64,000 nucleotides of DNA from Bacteroidales bacterium (GCA_021738535.1 JAIPBU010000011.1:1-64000); one strand, 5' to 3'. Positions 36,371 to 46,083 are shown, numbered from the stretch's first letter. Numbers and translations: made by a program. The notes: generated by a model from the letters alone, not told the origin.

Positions 36371-38617
36371 ATGAAAACAAAAAGACTTTGGATCGGATTT
36401 ATTCTTGTTATGATAATATCCTTCGGGATACTGGGAATTTTTGGAAGAGAAATATACAGAAAAGCTCCTCCTATTCCTGAAAGGGTAATGACCAGTGATG
36501 GTACTGTTATAATGACTGCCTCTGATATTAAGGATGGACAAAATGTATGGCAATCAATGGGAGGACAGGAAGTTGGAACGATATGGGGTCATGGAGCCTA
36601 TAAAGCACCTGACTGGACAGCAGACTGGCTTCACCGGGAAGCTCTGTATATTTTGAATTACTGGTCAGGCAAAGAACATTCAGGTAGTTATGATGAACTA
36701 GATCCTGAACTACAGGCAATGTTGCAAGCAAGGCTTAAAAATGAACTGAGAAATAATCAATATGATGAGAATACTCAAACTCTGATAATCTCACCAGTCC
36801 GGACGAAAGCCTTCCATTCAAACAGTTCTCATTATGCAGGTTTGTTTATGAACGACCCTGAAAAAGCTGATCTGAGGGAAGCATACAGTATTCCGCCCAA
36901 CAGCATTAAGAGTGTTGGCAGGATGAATAAGATGAATGCATTTTTCTTTTGGGCCTCATGGGCAACAGTAACAGAAAGACCGGGCAAGGATATCACATAT
37001 ACGAATAACTGGCCACCAGAAAAGCTTGTTGGTAATGAACCTACAGGTGCCCTGTTGCTTTGGACAGGTTTCAGTGTTATTATTCTTTTATTCGGAATAG
37101 GATTGCTTGGATGGTATTACGCCACAAACCGTGAGGAAGGTGAAAATCCGGATGCTCCTTCTGTAAACCCGTTGTCAGGAACGAAACTTACACCTTCAAT
37201 GAAGGCGACTTTGAAATATTTCTGGGTAGTTACGGCTTTGATCCTTGTGCAGATATTAATGGGAGTAGTCACGGCTCACTATGGTGTTGAAGGCCTGGGA
37301 TTTTACGGATTGCCCCTGGCTGATATACTGCCCTCTTCCATTTCAAGAACCTGGCATATTCAACTAGCTATTTTCTGGATTGCCACATCCTGGCTGGCAA
37401 CAGGGTTATTTATTGCACCGGCCATATCAGGCAAAGAGCCAAAATATCAGAAACTGGGTGTAAATTTCCTTTTTATTGCTTTGCTGGTGATCGTTGTTGG
37501 ATCACTTGCAGGACAATGGATGGGGGTGATGCAGAAACTTGGCCTGGTCCAGAACTTTTATTTTGGTCATCAGGGCTACGAATACGTTGATCTAGGTAGA
37601 TTTTGGCAGGCATTCCTGTTTATAGGTTTGATCATCTGGTTGTTACTGATGGGAAGGGCATTGCTGCCGGCGCTGAAGCAGAAGAATGAGAACAGGCATC
37701 TATTGCTGATGTTCCTGATAGCCTCTATTGCTATAGCGGCATTTTACGGTGCAGGCCTGATGTGGGGAAGACAAACACATCTTGCTATTGCAGAATACTG
37801 GAGATGGTGGGTTGTGCACCTGTGGGTGGAAGGATTCTTTGAAGTATTTGCCACTGTGGCTATTGCATTCTTATTTGTTCGGATGCAGTTAATACGTGCA
37901 TCCATTGCAACGACCAGTGTTCTGTTTGCTACTATAATATTTTTATCGGGCGGAATTATTGGGACTTTCCACCACCTGTATTTTACAGGTACACCAACAG
38001 CCGTACTGGCATTGGGAGCAAGCTTCAGTGCCCTGGAAGTTGTTCCTCTTGTTCTGATGGGATTTGAGGCATATCATAATATAAGGTTAAGCCGCGCAAA
38101 AGAATGGGTGCGAGCCTATAAATGGCCGATATATTTCTTTATTTCAGTTGCATTCTGGAATTTCCTTGGGGCAGGAATTTTTGGTTTCCTTATCAATCCG
38201 CCAATTGCGCTATATTATATGCAGGGCTTGAATACAACCCCTGTTCATGGTCATACGGCACTGTTTGGAGTGTATGGAATGCTTGGTATAGGCTTGATGC
38301 TATTTGTGCTGAGGGATATGAATCTTCAGGTAATATGGAAAGATCGCCCTGTCAAAATAGCCTTTTGGTCTATTAATATAGGTTTGCTATTGATGGTAGT
38401 GATTAGTGTACTTCCGGTAGGTCTGGCCCAAACGGTAGCAAGTGTAAAACATGGTTTATGGTATGCCCGTTCAGCCGAATTCCTGGAACAGCCCAGCCTT
38501 GAGACCATACGATGGTTAAGGGTGATCGGCGATACTATCTTTGCGGTTGGGGCCTTGTTCCTGGCCTGGTTTATTTTTGGCTTAAAAGGAGGATGGTCAA
38601 TAAAGAAACAGGAGTAA
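36371..38617 (+). CDS. norZ: Quinol-dependent nitric oxide reductase (qNor)
   Basis: About 748 residues from ATG 36371; a TTG eight codons upstream is less likely. It reduces 2 NO to N2O using quinol. The fused N-terminal domain (about 30-225) replaces the NorC subunit and ends before the 12-helix heme-copper-type core. Core ligands are visible: His in RTWHIQLAIFW, His and Glu in VVHLWVEGFFEVF, the FeB pair in GTFHHLYFTGTP, and the two heme-axial His in PVHGHTALFG. All are present, so it should be active. It is divergent from the NsrR-like operon and convergent with the PepSY gene, only 7 bp separating the stops. In this setting it likely detoxifies NO; no nitrite reductase is present. Confidence 0.95.
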   Translation: MKTKRLWIGFILVMIISFGILGIFGREIYRKAPPIPERVMTSDGTVIMTASDIKDGQNVWQSMGGQEVGTIWGHGAYKAPDWTADWLHREALYILNYWSGKEHSGSYDELDPELQAMLQARLKNELRNNQYDENTQTLIISPVRTKAFHSNSSHYAGLFMNDPEKADLREAYSIPPNSIKSVGRMNKMNAFFFWASWATVTERPGKDITYTNNWPPEKLVGNEPTGALLLWTGFSVIILLFGIGLLGWYYATNREEGENPDAPSVNPLSGTKLTPSMKATLKYFWVVTALILVQILMGVVTAHYGVEGLGFYGLPLADILPSSISRTWHIQLAIFWIATSWLATGLFIAPAISGKEPKYQKLGVNFLFIALLVIVVGSLAGQWMGVMQKLGLVQNFYFGHQGYEYVDLGRFWQAFLFIGLIIWLLLMGRALLPALKQKNENRHLLLMFLIASIAIAAFYGAGLMWGRQTHLAIAEYWRWWVVHLWVEGFFEVFATVAIAFLFVRMQLIRASIATTSVLFATIIFLSGGIIGTFHHLYFTGTPTAVLALGASFSALEVVPLVLMGFEAYHNIRLSRAKEWVRAYKWPIYFFISVAFWNFLGAGIFGFLINPPIALYYMQGLNTTPVHGHTALFGVYGMLGIGLMLFVLRDMNLQVIWKDRPVKIAFWSINIGLLLMVVISVLPVGLAQTVASVKHGLWYARSAEFLEQPSLETIRWLRVIGDTIFAVGALFLAWFIFGLKGGWSIKKQE

Positions 38618-38623
38618 AGAGTT

Positions 38624-40165
38624 CTATTTCTTCCTTCTTGACCTTGATCTTCTTCTCCATAGGAGATAGCCACTCAGGACTACTATTATCCCGGTAAGCC
38701 CGGCAAGGGGTACAATGAGTACATAGAAAGATTTAAGTAATGGTTCAAAGATCCTGCCGGTATGGAATTCAAGGGCCAGATTCCAGAGTGAAATACCGGA
38801 TGCTTTTAATACATTTTCAGGCATGGCAGGGAAACTAACCCCGGTATCAAATAAAGGAATTACTCCATTGTCATAATCAACGAGAAAAAGACTTCCCTTG
38901 TGATCCCTGAAGGTGCCTGATACTTTTATGTCACCAATAGGCCTGCCTGAAACATTCCCTGTATATGGCTTACCGCTTATAAAATTGTATATCGATGAGG
39001 CAGATGGATTCCAAACGAACAATCCACTGAATGAACCGACAAGATACTCATTGTCATTTATTTTTTTCAGAGTGTTAATGCCCATGATACTAACCGGTGG
39101 CTGAGACCTGAACTTAACAGGTCGGAGGTCCTTCATACTCATGTAGTACATCCCTTCTGACGTGGACAATAAAAAAACACCCTGCTGTTCATCGTAAAAT
39201 ATATCCCGCAGCTTGTCATACCAGGGATTTGACTGGTCTAAATGAGTAAATCTAAGTGGTTTGATATGAGTATTGGCAATAGGGATAAGAAGAGGAGGCC
39301 GGAGAAACATTCCTGTGAAATAGAGGATAACAAGAAAAGCAAATATCCATGCACCAAATTTATTATGCCACCTTAATGACCAACTATTGATCCTGGCTAT
39401 GTCCTTGAAATTGCTGTTTCGCTTTTTCCTTCTTTTAATCCATTTGGGAAAGAAAAAGTATATTATACCTGTAAGCGACAAAAATATGGTTATTAAGCCC
39501 AGGATATCAACATATATTTTACCAGGCAAACCAAAAATCTTACCGGAATGGATCTGCCAGATAGTCTCAAACAGTCCTGTTTCTTTAATATAACCTGGAT
39601 CCGGAGGCAGTTCGATTCTATGGAAAGATGTATTTCTGCCATCTGATATTCCTTTGAAAAGGAAGGACCTGTTTAATGCATAGATCGTATCCCCGGCACT
39701 TTCAATTGCTACAAATCTTTTGTTCTTTACCTCCAGAGGGAATTGTACCCAGCTGCCTGATTCAATATCATAAGAGAAAAGACCAAAATAACTAGCTGCG
39801 TAAAGATTTCCATCCTCAGTTAAATGGACATCACTAATCTTACGGTTATCCATTCCTTTTTTGAATCCGGCATTTAATGAATTGTATTTCTGATAAGTTG
39901 AATCAGTGACCCATATTCCTATATTCCCATAAACGAGTATGCTGTCCGGATTAATGTTTATTGAGTTTTTAAGAGATCCATTAGTCCAGTTTTCAATATT
40001 ATATTTTTTGGGAAGCAGCTTCCGACTAATATCTATGCCGGAAATCAATTCACGATGATTCATCAAAATCCCTGAAATTCCATAATATAATAGTATAAAA
40101 GCAATGACCAGTGCAGGCCATTTATGAAGCTTCTTGTATATTCTTGTTAATTTCTTCCCACCCAT
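38624..40165 (-). CDS. PepSY-associated TM protein with propeller-like loops
   Basis: A 513-residue inner membrane protein of the PepSY-associated TM family. Helices lie at about 16-37 (LVIAFILLYYGISGILM), 213-235, 266-286 and 475-500, the last followed by an Arg-rich tail (RRRSRSRRKK). The two large periplasmic loops contain repeated short beta motifs (GNLYAASYFGLFSYD, then NEYLVGSFSGLFVWN) reminiscent of propeller blades. Family members include electron-transferring and siderophore-reducing membrane proteins, but no heme motif is clear here. A promoter with the same dyad as qNor precedes it, tying it to the NO response. Confidence 0.8.
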   Translation of the reverse strand: MGGKKLTRIYKKLHKWPALVIAFILLYYGISGILMNHRELISGIDISRKLLPKKYNIENWTNGSLKNSININPDSILVYGNIGIWVTDSTYQKYNSLNAGFKKGMDNRKISDVHLTEDGNLYAASYFGLFSYDIESGSWVQFPLEVKNKRFVAIESAGDTIYALNRSFLFKGISDGRNTSFHRIELPPDPGYIKETGLFETIWQIHSGKIFGLPGKIYVDILGLITIFLSLTGIIYFFFPKWIKRRKKRNSNFKDIARINSWSLRWHNKFGAWIFAFLVILYFTGMFLRPPLLIPIANTHIKPLRFTHLDQSNPWYDKLRDIFYDEQQGVFLLSTSEGMYYMSMKDLRPVKFRSQPPVSIMGINTLKKINDNEYLVGSFSGLFVWNPSASSIYNFISGKPYTGNVSGRPIGDIKVSGTFRDHKGSLFLVDYDNGVIPLFDTGVSFPAMPENVLKASGISLWNLALEFHTGRIFEPLLKSFYVLIVPLAGLTGIIVVLSGYLLWRRRSRSRRKK

Positions 40166-40258
40166 TTCCCAGGTATGTTTTGCATTTGTAAGACAATAAT
40201 TACACCTCTGCTATAATCATTACTTTTTGATACCACCATGGCTTAATTAATAATCGGA

Positions 40259-40297
40259 CAAAGATATTGAATAAATAAATAGTGACAAAAAGATCAT
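40259..40297 (-). promoter_or_regulatory. PepSY gene promoter with qNor-like operator
   Basis: Read on the minus strand, ATGATCTTTTTGTCAC (40297-40282) matches the qNor dyad ATGACCTTTTTGTCAT at 14 of 16 positions. It is followed 19 bp after TTTTTG by the -7 box TATCTTTG (40266-40259). The shared layout, dyad over the -33 element plus TAnnTTTG, suggests common control. The predicted leader is about 88 nt. A wider repeat, AGTGAC/GTCACT (40281-40286 and 40300-40305), overlaps the site. Confidence 0.55.
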
Positions 40298-40327
40298 TTG
40301 GTCACTTAATAATTATACCCGGGCAGT

Positions 40328-42469
40328 TCAGCTTTTCTTTACAGTAAACCTGAAGGTGCTGCCTTTTTTTTCTTCGCTTTCAACGCGGATCTTTCCCCCG
40401 TGTTTTTCAACAAAATCTTTTACGAGGATCAGGCCAAGGCCTGTGCCTTTTTCTCCCGAAGTGCCGGGTTTGCTGTTGTCTGATTCGAGATTGAAAAGTA
40501 CAGCCAAAGCGTCTTTTTTCATTCCAATACCCCTGTCTGTAACTGATATTTCAATAAATGAATTAATTTCCTCAGCATTAACGGATACATGATTGCCGGG
40601 ATTGGAAAATTTAATGGCATTGGAAATCAAATTACGGAGGATAATTTTTAACATTTCTTCATCGCCCTTAACCCGTAAATCATCATTTATACCGGTTTCA
40701 ATATCAATAAGCTTGTTTTCAGCCTGGAGGGAAAGAGAATCAATACTTTCAGAAACAATGTCAGCCAGCTTTAACTCAACAGGTGAATATTCTATCCTGT
40801 TTAATTGGGATCTGGTCCATATAAGCAGGTTATTCAAAAGGTTATTTGTCTGGTTCATACTTCGGTGGATAAGCTCAGCATGGTTTTTGATTACTTCCGG
40901 ATCCATATCTTCTGACTCTTCTGTCAGCAGTTCGCTTAGACCAAGGGTTGAACCAATCGGTCCTTTCAGATCATGGGCAATTATTGAAAAGAGTTTATCC
41001 TTTGAAACATTTATCTCATTCAGAACCCTGTTTTTCTGTCGCAGCCTGGAGTAAAACCAGTAAATAATAATTGCAATAAGGATTACCGTGAAGATGCCAA
41101 TTATCATAATGACCTGGTAAATTTTCTGTTCCCTGATCAGTAATGAATTTATTTCATTTTGTTTCTCAAGCTGCTCAATCTGGCTGTTTTTCTCTTCTAT
41201 CTCATAAATGGATTGCAGTTGCTCCATCTTTACATTTGCAGCCCCTGACAGGCTCAGGTCCTGAATCTCAATTTGTTTATTAAGGTAGGAAATTGCCTTT
41301 CCGGGCTTATTTAAATCAAGGTAAGTGTCAGCCAGCTTAGAGTATATATGGAGTTGAATGTTCTTTTGATTGTTGGAAATTGCAATATCAAGCCCTTTCA
41401 TCATGGTATTCAGTCCCTCTTCCACGTTGCCTTGTTTTATCTGGCTTAAACCGATAAATTCATAAATACCCGGCTGGCTTAGAAAATCGCTGATTTCTTC
41501 TTTAATCTTCAGCGCTTTTCTCAGGTGTAGTTCAGCCTGTACATAATTACCCGTATAGTAATCTACCCTCCCAAGATTTTTGTAAGCATTTGAGATGCCA
41601 TATTTTGAATTACTTTCGGAATGAATTTCAAGCACATACTCTATGTTATCTCTTGCTTTTTGATATTCTCCCGCCTTTATATTAAGTAAACCTATCTGTT
41701 CGTAACAGATGGCTACTCCATTACCTATGCCGTCTATTTTATACAGCTCATTGTAGATATCGAGAGCTTCGTTAAAGTATTCTCTTGCATTTTCTTCGAG
41801 ATTAAGATCTGCATATATTCTGCCCAGTAAATATAAAGCCCAGGCTGAACCATCTTTGAAATTTGCTTTTTCGTAATTAAGCCGGGATTTAATAATATAT
41901 TCTATAGCCCTGTCGTACAGGCCATTAACCCTCATGATAGTACCCATCATAGAATATGCTGCCCCAATTATCCTGTAATTATCTGACAGGTTTCCCGCTT
42001 TAATAGCTTCATTAAAGTATTCAAGTGCCTGAAAATCCTCAGTTTGCCTGTGCTGGTTTGATCCTTTCCGGAAGAGAATTTCACTTTTATACCAGTTATC
42101 TTCGATTTCCCCGGCAATAAACAGGGCGCTGTCAAAAAATGCCTGGGATATATCAATATTATTGAATGTTGTATACAATTTCCCCATTTCATAAAAGGAT
42201 ATCATTTCGAGGGATTTATCCTCTGCCTTGTTTGCAACGATAAGGGCAGAATCAACCATTTCCCGTGCTAATTCTCTGTCGGAGTCAGTAATGACCCTGG
42301 CAAGTTCCAGCTGCAGACCGGCTTTATCTGTACCACAGGCACTGATTATGGCATCCCGTAAACTGTCAGCTCTCATTTCAGGCAAATCCTGTGCAGGGGA
42401 AGGGAAAGGCAGGAGCAGTAAAATTACCACAATGAACCTCTCAAAGCGAAAAAAATTCAGCATAATCAT
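40328..42469 (-). CDS. TPR-containing sensor histidine kinase
   Basis: About 713 residues from ATG 42469; the longer frame to 42538 would run through a terminator and bury the signal peptide (FIVVILLLLPFPSPAQ). TPR repeats cover about 60-410 and a coiled coil about 415-455. One transmembrane helix (IMIIGIFTVILIAIIIYWFY) lies at about 455-475. The kinase follows: H-box in FSIIAHDLKGPIGS, N-box in NLISNAIKFSNPG, G1 in DRGIGMKKDA and G2 in GTGLGLILVK. The sensing region is periplasmic, and no receiver or response regulator is encoded nearby. Its stop lies only about 30 bp from the NO-linked promoter, but there is no direct link to NO. Confidence 0.9.
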   Translation of the reverse strand: MIMLNFFRFERFIVVILLLLPFPSPAQDLPEMRADSLRDAIISACGTDKAGLQLELARVITDSDRELAREMVDSALIVANKAEDKSLEMISFYEMGKLYTTFNNIDISQAFFDSALFIAGEIEDNWYKSEILFRKGSNQHRQTEDFQALEYFNEAIKAGNLSDNYRIIGAAYSMMGTIMRVNGLYDRAIEYIIKSRLNYEKANFKDGSAWALYLLGRIYADLNLEENAREYFNEALDIYNELYKIDGIGNGVAICYEQIGLLNIKAGEYQKARDNIEYVLEIHSESNSKYGISNAYKNLGRVDYYTGNYVQAELHLRKALKIKEEISDFLSQPGIYEFIGLSQIKQGNVEEGLNTMMKGLDIAISNNQKNIQLHIYSKLADTYLDLNKPGKAISYLNKQIEIQDLSLSGAANVKMEQLQSIYEIEEKNSQIEQLEKQNEINSLLIREQKIYQVIMIIGIFTVILIAIIIYWFYSRLRQKNRVLNEINVSKDKLFSIIAHDLKGPIGSTLGLSELLTEESEDMDPEVIKNHAELIHRSMNQTNNLLNNLLIWTRSQLNRIEYSPVELKLADIVSESIDSLSLQAENKLIDIETGINDDLRVKGDEEMLKIILRNLISNAIKFSNPGNHVSVNAEEINSFIEISVTDRGIGMKKDALAVLFNLESDNSKPGTSGEKGTGLGLILVKDFVEKHGGKIRVESEEKKGSTFRFTVKKS

Positions 42470-42515
42470 TATCCTTTTACGATCATAAGGGCTGCATAAA
42501 GCGCGCTCAAGATAA

Positions 42516-42554
42516 GAAAAAAAAAAAGGATTGATCATATGACCAATCCTTTTT
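42516..42554 (-). terminator. Terminator after the DUF4382 gene
   Basis: AAAAAGGATTG (42523-42533) pairs with CAATCCTTTTT (42544-42554). Read on the minus strand, the stem is followed by a long T run (the A tract at 42517-42529). It ends the four-gene sigma operon and supports an internal start for the downstream histidine kinase gene. Confidence 0.8.
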
Positions 42555-42574
42555 AAGTGGATGAAATTATCCTG

Positions 42575-43465
42575 TTACAACTCAGAGATATCTATAGGTA
42601 AATTTGTTGTTTTTTTACTTTCAACAAGCACATCTTCAACAGTGCCAAGTACTTCACCAAATTCGCCGTCAATTGATGTTGTTACAATAAGGTCATATGT
42701 CATAGGAGCCAGGTATACAAGGTGGTAGCTGTCTGAATCATCAGCTATGGCACTGCTTATGGCATTCGGGAACCGTGGTATGGTGTCTGTTGTCGGGTCA
42801 GCAGCTTCCTCAGTTGTATATGTATCGTCTTCATAGGCATATACTACTATGTCGGCACCATCGGGGATGTTGGTAATTCCACCTGAAATTTTACCTGCCT
42901 GGTTGTCAACGACGAGCCTTATGGTTGGCTTCAGTATGTAACTACCCATACCTGTTTCAATAACGGATTTTCTTGCATCAAAATCAGCTGTGATGTCAAC
43001 ACTTCCGTTTGAAGGAATCTGGAATGCACCAACACCCTTCCATCCTGATTCATGTCCGCTGGGCACGAATAGTTGTTCGGTACTGCCATCATCAAATTCT
43101 ATATAACAACCGGGGTTATTATGTGGCATATTACCCATCTCGGGTGCATCAAGCATAAACCTTAGTTGAGTATATGTACCGGCTTCCATTTCAAAACTAC
43201 CCAGCAATTCGGCAACGCCGTTGGTAAGTTCAAGCAAATTGAATTCTTTCGGTCCGTCAAAACCTTCGAATGTATACCATTCCTGGTCGTTCATATGATA
43301 CTGAATCTCGTTAATAGTGAGCCAGATTCCTGCCACATTGGAATCATCAATGGGAGCATCTGTAATAGAAAGATTGAGTGTTCCTGTGTTACCGTCTTTT
43401 TCACATCCTGTGTAAATGAACAGGGCAACTACGGGTACCAGTAACAGACTAACTACTTTTTTCAT
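42575..43465 (-). CDS. DUF4382 lipoprotein
   Basis: A 296-residue lipoprotein with a lipobox (FIYTGC, Cys20). It carries the DUF4382 domain at about 28-165: the GTLNLSITDAPID start and the AGTYTQLRFMLD segment are hallmarks. A second beta domain follows at about 190-295. The function of DUF4382 is unknown; members are abundant surface or periplasmic lipoproteins in Bacteroidota. It is the last gene of the ECF sigma operon, 80 bp behind the barrel protein, and has its own terminator downstream. It may be a target or sensor of that system. Confidence 0.85.
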   Translation of the reverse strand: MKKVVSLLLVPVVALFIYTGCEKDGNTGTLNLSITDAPIDDSNVAGIWLTINEIQYHMNDQEWYTFEGFDGPKEFNLLELTNGVAELLGSFEMEAGTYTQLRFMLDAPEMGNMPHNNPGCYIEFDDGSTEQLFVPSGHESGWKGVGAFQIPSNGSVDITADFDARKSVIETGMGSYILKPTIRLVVDNQAGKISGGITNIPDGADIVVYAYEDDTYTTEEAADPTTDTIPRFPNAISSAIADDSDSYHLVYLAPMTYDLIVTTSIDGEFGEVLGTVEDVLVESKKTTNLPIDISEL

Positions 43466-43545
43466 AATATTATTTTTTTATTGGTTATCAGAATAATGTC
43501 TTTGTTACCAAGACGAGGATATCAGGAAAATGGTTGGAACAGGAT

Positions 43546-44727
43546 TTATTTTATCCTGTATTTAAGTGAGAGTGTAATATTCACGGAAGCATTATTGGTA
43601 ATATTAAGGTATCCCGGTATTGATTCATTTCCTGCGTAAATATTACTCAGGCCATAATAAGCCCTGAAGCCTGTTCCGAGCCCCAGTTGTTCATAAAGAG
43701 TGAACACATACTCATATCCCAGGAGAAGGCCGTAATCAATATCGTGGTAATTACCGGAAATAGTAATTGTTTCGTTGTTAAAGTTCTGTGTTGCACTGTG
43801 CAGGTAAGCCAGGTAAGGGCCAAAATTAAGGCCATGTTCGCCTTCCATAAACTTTGATGAGTTTATATTATACCTCAGGGAAAGGGCCAGCTGTGAATAA
43901 TTAAATTTCATATTGCTGCTGACATAGCTGCCGTTAAGATATTCGTTATAATCCTGGTTATTCTGTGCAAGAAGGTTCAGATCCATCTGCAGGTCAAGGT
44001 GCGAAGCAAGGTTTGTGCCCGCGTATATTCCGAAATTCGAGCCGAAAGAAGGATTTGTTGACACCAGGCTTGTGCTTTTAAAACCGCTGATAGTTTTCTG
44101 GTTTACCAGCCAGGTATTGGCCAGCTGACCGCTTGTGCCAAGGTATATTTTCCTGAAGAAATTATTCTTCTTTTTCTCTTTAAGAGGTTTAATGCTTACG
44201 GGCCTTATATTAACTTTCCCGGTATTTCGTTCAGGCGCAATGCTGATATTATGTGGCTTGAGAGTTGACATTTGCTCTTCACCGCCAGGCTCTTTTTTAA
44301 TAGGGCGCTCATTATCCTGGGCAGTAATAGTGGTTGCAGGAGAGAAAGTATTGTCGTCCACAGCACGCTTTTCAATGTCTTTTGTGTTTTTCTCCCGGTA
44401 TGCCTCAGCAGGATCATCCTCTGCGGGCTTATCAATTTGTTCCGGCTCCTGCCGGCTGCCTGTTATGTTTTCAGAAACCATATTGTCTTCCGCGGGGAAA
44501 TCCCTGGAAAAGAACAGCCAGGTAGCTGCAGATATGGAAAGAATAAGGACTGAAGCTGCAGCTGTTATCCGTGCATACTGTATAAACCTTTTTTTGCGAA
44601 GATGGTTATCTATTACCTGCCATGAATTATCAATATCAAGCTGATCCCGGATATTGTTCCAGGTTTCAACCGGGGGTTCCGGTTTACTGGATTCGATAAT
44701 ATTTTTATACCATCTTAAAAAATTCAT
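43546..44727 (-). CDS. Sigma-operon protein: cytoplasmic head, TM helix, beta barrel
   Basis: A 393-residue protein of unusual topology. Residues 1-50 are charged and have no signal peptide. A transmembrane helix follows (about 53-72, ITAAASVLILSISAATWLFF), then a polar Pro/Glu/Lys-rich linker to about 190. The C-terminal 200 residues look like an 8-strand outer-membrane barrel (KIYLGTSGQL ... VNITLSLKYRIK). It starts 2 bp after the ECF sigma gene stop, which is the anti-sigma position. The plausible reading is an anti-sigma head joined to an outer-membrane barrel, spanning the whole envelope. How such a barrel would be assembled is unclear. The fusion is uninterrupted in sequence. Confidence 0.75.
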   Translation of the reverse strand: MNFLRWYKNIIESSKPEPPVETWNNIRDQLDIDNSWQVIDNHLRKKRFIQYARITAAASVLILSISAATWLFFSRDFPAEDNMVSENITGSRQEPEQIDKPAEDDPAEAYREKNTKDIEKRAVDDNTFSPATTITAQDNERPIKKEPGGEEQMSTLKPHNISIAPERNTGKVNIRPVSIKPLKEKKKNNFFRKIYLGTSGQLANTWLVNQKTISGFKSTSLVSTNPSFGSNFGIYAGTNLASHLDLQMDLNLLAQNNQDYNEYLNGSYVSSNMKFNYSQLALSLRYNINSSKFMEGEHGLNFGPYLAYLHSATQNFNNETITISGNYHDIDYGLLLGYEYVFTLYEQLGLGTGFRAYYGLSNIYAGNESIPGYLNITNNASVNITLSLKYRIK

Positions 44728-44729
44728 AT

Positions 44730-45278
44730 TCAGGCACTGTGTTTATTTAGCATTGCCATCAGCATTTTCCTGGCACGGTTAAACTGTGATTTGGATGTTC
44801 CCTCGCTAATATTCATCCTTTTTGCAATTTCCTTGTGGGTATATCCTTCAAGAACATGGAGATTAAAGATCATCCTTGCTCCATCAGGTAATTCTGCAAC
44901 TATATCCAGGACATCCTGGGCTTTAAGCTTTTCGAGAACATCGGGTTCAAAAGCTTCTCCTGGTTCTTCATCTGTATCTACAATAAAACGATAATCACGT
45001 CTTTGTTTTCTTAGTTGATCAACCGCGGTATTTGATACTATTCTTCTTATCCAACCCTCAAGCGAACCTTCCATTTTAAACTTTTTTATATTGCAAAAAA
45101 CTTTAACAAAGGCATCCTGCAGCATATCCTGGGCCATATCCCTGTTACCGGCATAGCTCATACATATTCCGTACATCTTCCTCGCATACTTGCGGTAGAG
45201 GATCTCCTGGTATTGCCTTTTGTTTTTCCTGCAACCTTTCAGTATTTCCTCTTCGCTGTAAAGGTCAATTTGCATCAC
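44730..45278 (-). CDS. ECF-type RNA polymerase sigma factor
   Basis: A 182-residue sigma-70 family factor. Region 2 is at about 25-95 (MAQDMLQDAFVKVFCNIKKF, then GWIRRIVSNTAVDQLRKQRR) and region 4 at about 128-175 (HKEIAKRMNISEGTSKSQFN). Its stop is followed after 2 bp by the barrel-fusion protein, and its start abuts the stop of the lipoprotein gene upstream. All four genes run in the same direction and probably form one operon responding to an envelope signal. It is unlike the island sigma factor at 4084-4578 in sequence and partners. Confidence 0.92.
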   Translation of the reverse strand: MMQIDLYSEEEILKGCRKNKRQYQEILYRKYARKMYGICMSYAGNRDMAQDMLQDAFVKVFCNIKKFKMEGSLEGWIRRIVSNTAVDQLRKQRRDYRFIVDTDEEPGEAFEPDVLEKLKAQDVLDIVAELPDGARMIFNLHVLEGYTHKEIAKRMNISEGTSKSQFNRARKMLMAMLNKHSA

Positions 45279-45974
45279 TTATTCAAAAACAACCTGCAGT
45301 GACTTATCCAGTCTTGTTGCCAGCAGGTTAAATATCTCTGTGTTTTTGTCTTTATTAATTATCAATATATCTTCTCCCTCAACAGGGTACGATTCAGCAT
45401 TCCTTATCTGTCCTGCATTCAGGAGCTGGAACATAAAAGGTACATTGAGTTTGATTGTTGCGCTTGCAGGTGTATCTTTTTTCAGTATTATCTGTCTCTC
45501 TCCGTTTCTGTTTTCAGCCCTGACGCTTATTTCCTCTTTTAGTGTATACTGGAATAGAACGGGGATGTTGTCAAAAGGACCCCTTTCAAATGTTCCCTCC
45601 AGCCATATTGAAGGGTGTTCATTATCACCAAGTGACAGGTTAAGTTCTATCTTTTTGTAGACACCCTGTGGAATATCAAAAGTAATTTCTTCACTGGCAT
45701 TACCTGTATGCATCTCTGCCTGTACCGGGGTATTGAATGCTCGTGAAAAGAAGTAATCATCTCCCTGCTCTCTTATACCATCCAGTTCAAGGGTGTTCAT
45801 GACAAAATAAGCCCTGTCGATAAAAAAACCCTGCCCGGCTTTGCTGTTGTCTTCAACGCTGAAGTCTTCCATATCAAACTGCAGAGTTACACTGGCCGGC
45901 AGCTTCAGCTCTTTTTCCTCACATGAAGAAAAGATCAATACAAATATAAATGATACAAGAAATAGTTTTTTCAT
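45279..45974 (-). CDS. Uncharacterised lipoprotein of the sigma operon
   Basis: About 231 residues from ATG 45974. The signal peptide and lipobox (LIFSSC, Cys18) fit only this start; the frame extends 35 codons further up without a leader. The mature part is mostly beta with a PASVTLQFDMEDF opening and a central FDIPQGVYKKIELNLSLG segment, giving it a DUF4382-like or carbohydrate-binding look, though I recognise no family. It abuts the sigma factor start, so it is probably the first gene of the operon, perhaps a signal receiver. It is divergent from the ergothioneine-like genes, with about 150 bp between. Confidence 0.72.
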   Translation of the reverse strand: MKKLFLVSFIFVLIFSSCEEKELKLPASVTLQFDMEDFSVEDNSKAGQGFFIDRAYFVMNTLELDGIREQGDDYFFSRAFNTPVQAEMHTGNASEEITFDIPQGVYKKIELNLSLGDNEHPSIWLEGTFERGPFDNIPVLFQYTLKEEISVRAENRNGERQIILKKDTPASATIKLNVPFMFQLLNAGQIRNAESYPVEGEDILIINKDKNTEIFNLLATRLDKSLQVVFE

Positions 45975-46083
45975 TGTAATGCTTTTATCTATACCTGAGA
46001 CGAAATTAAAGGGTAAAAGGTTGTATTTACTGAGGCGTACTTTACCGGGAAAGGGTAACACGATGAACATTACCTTCATATTT

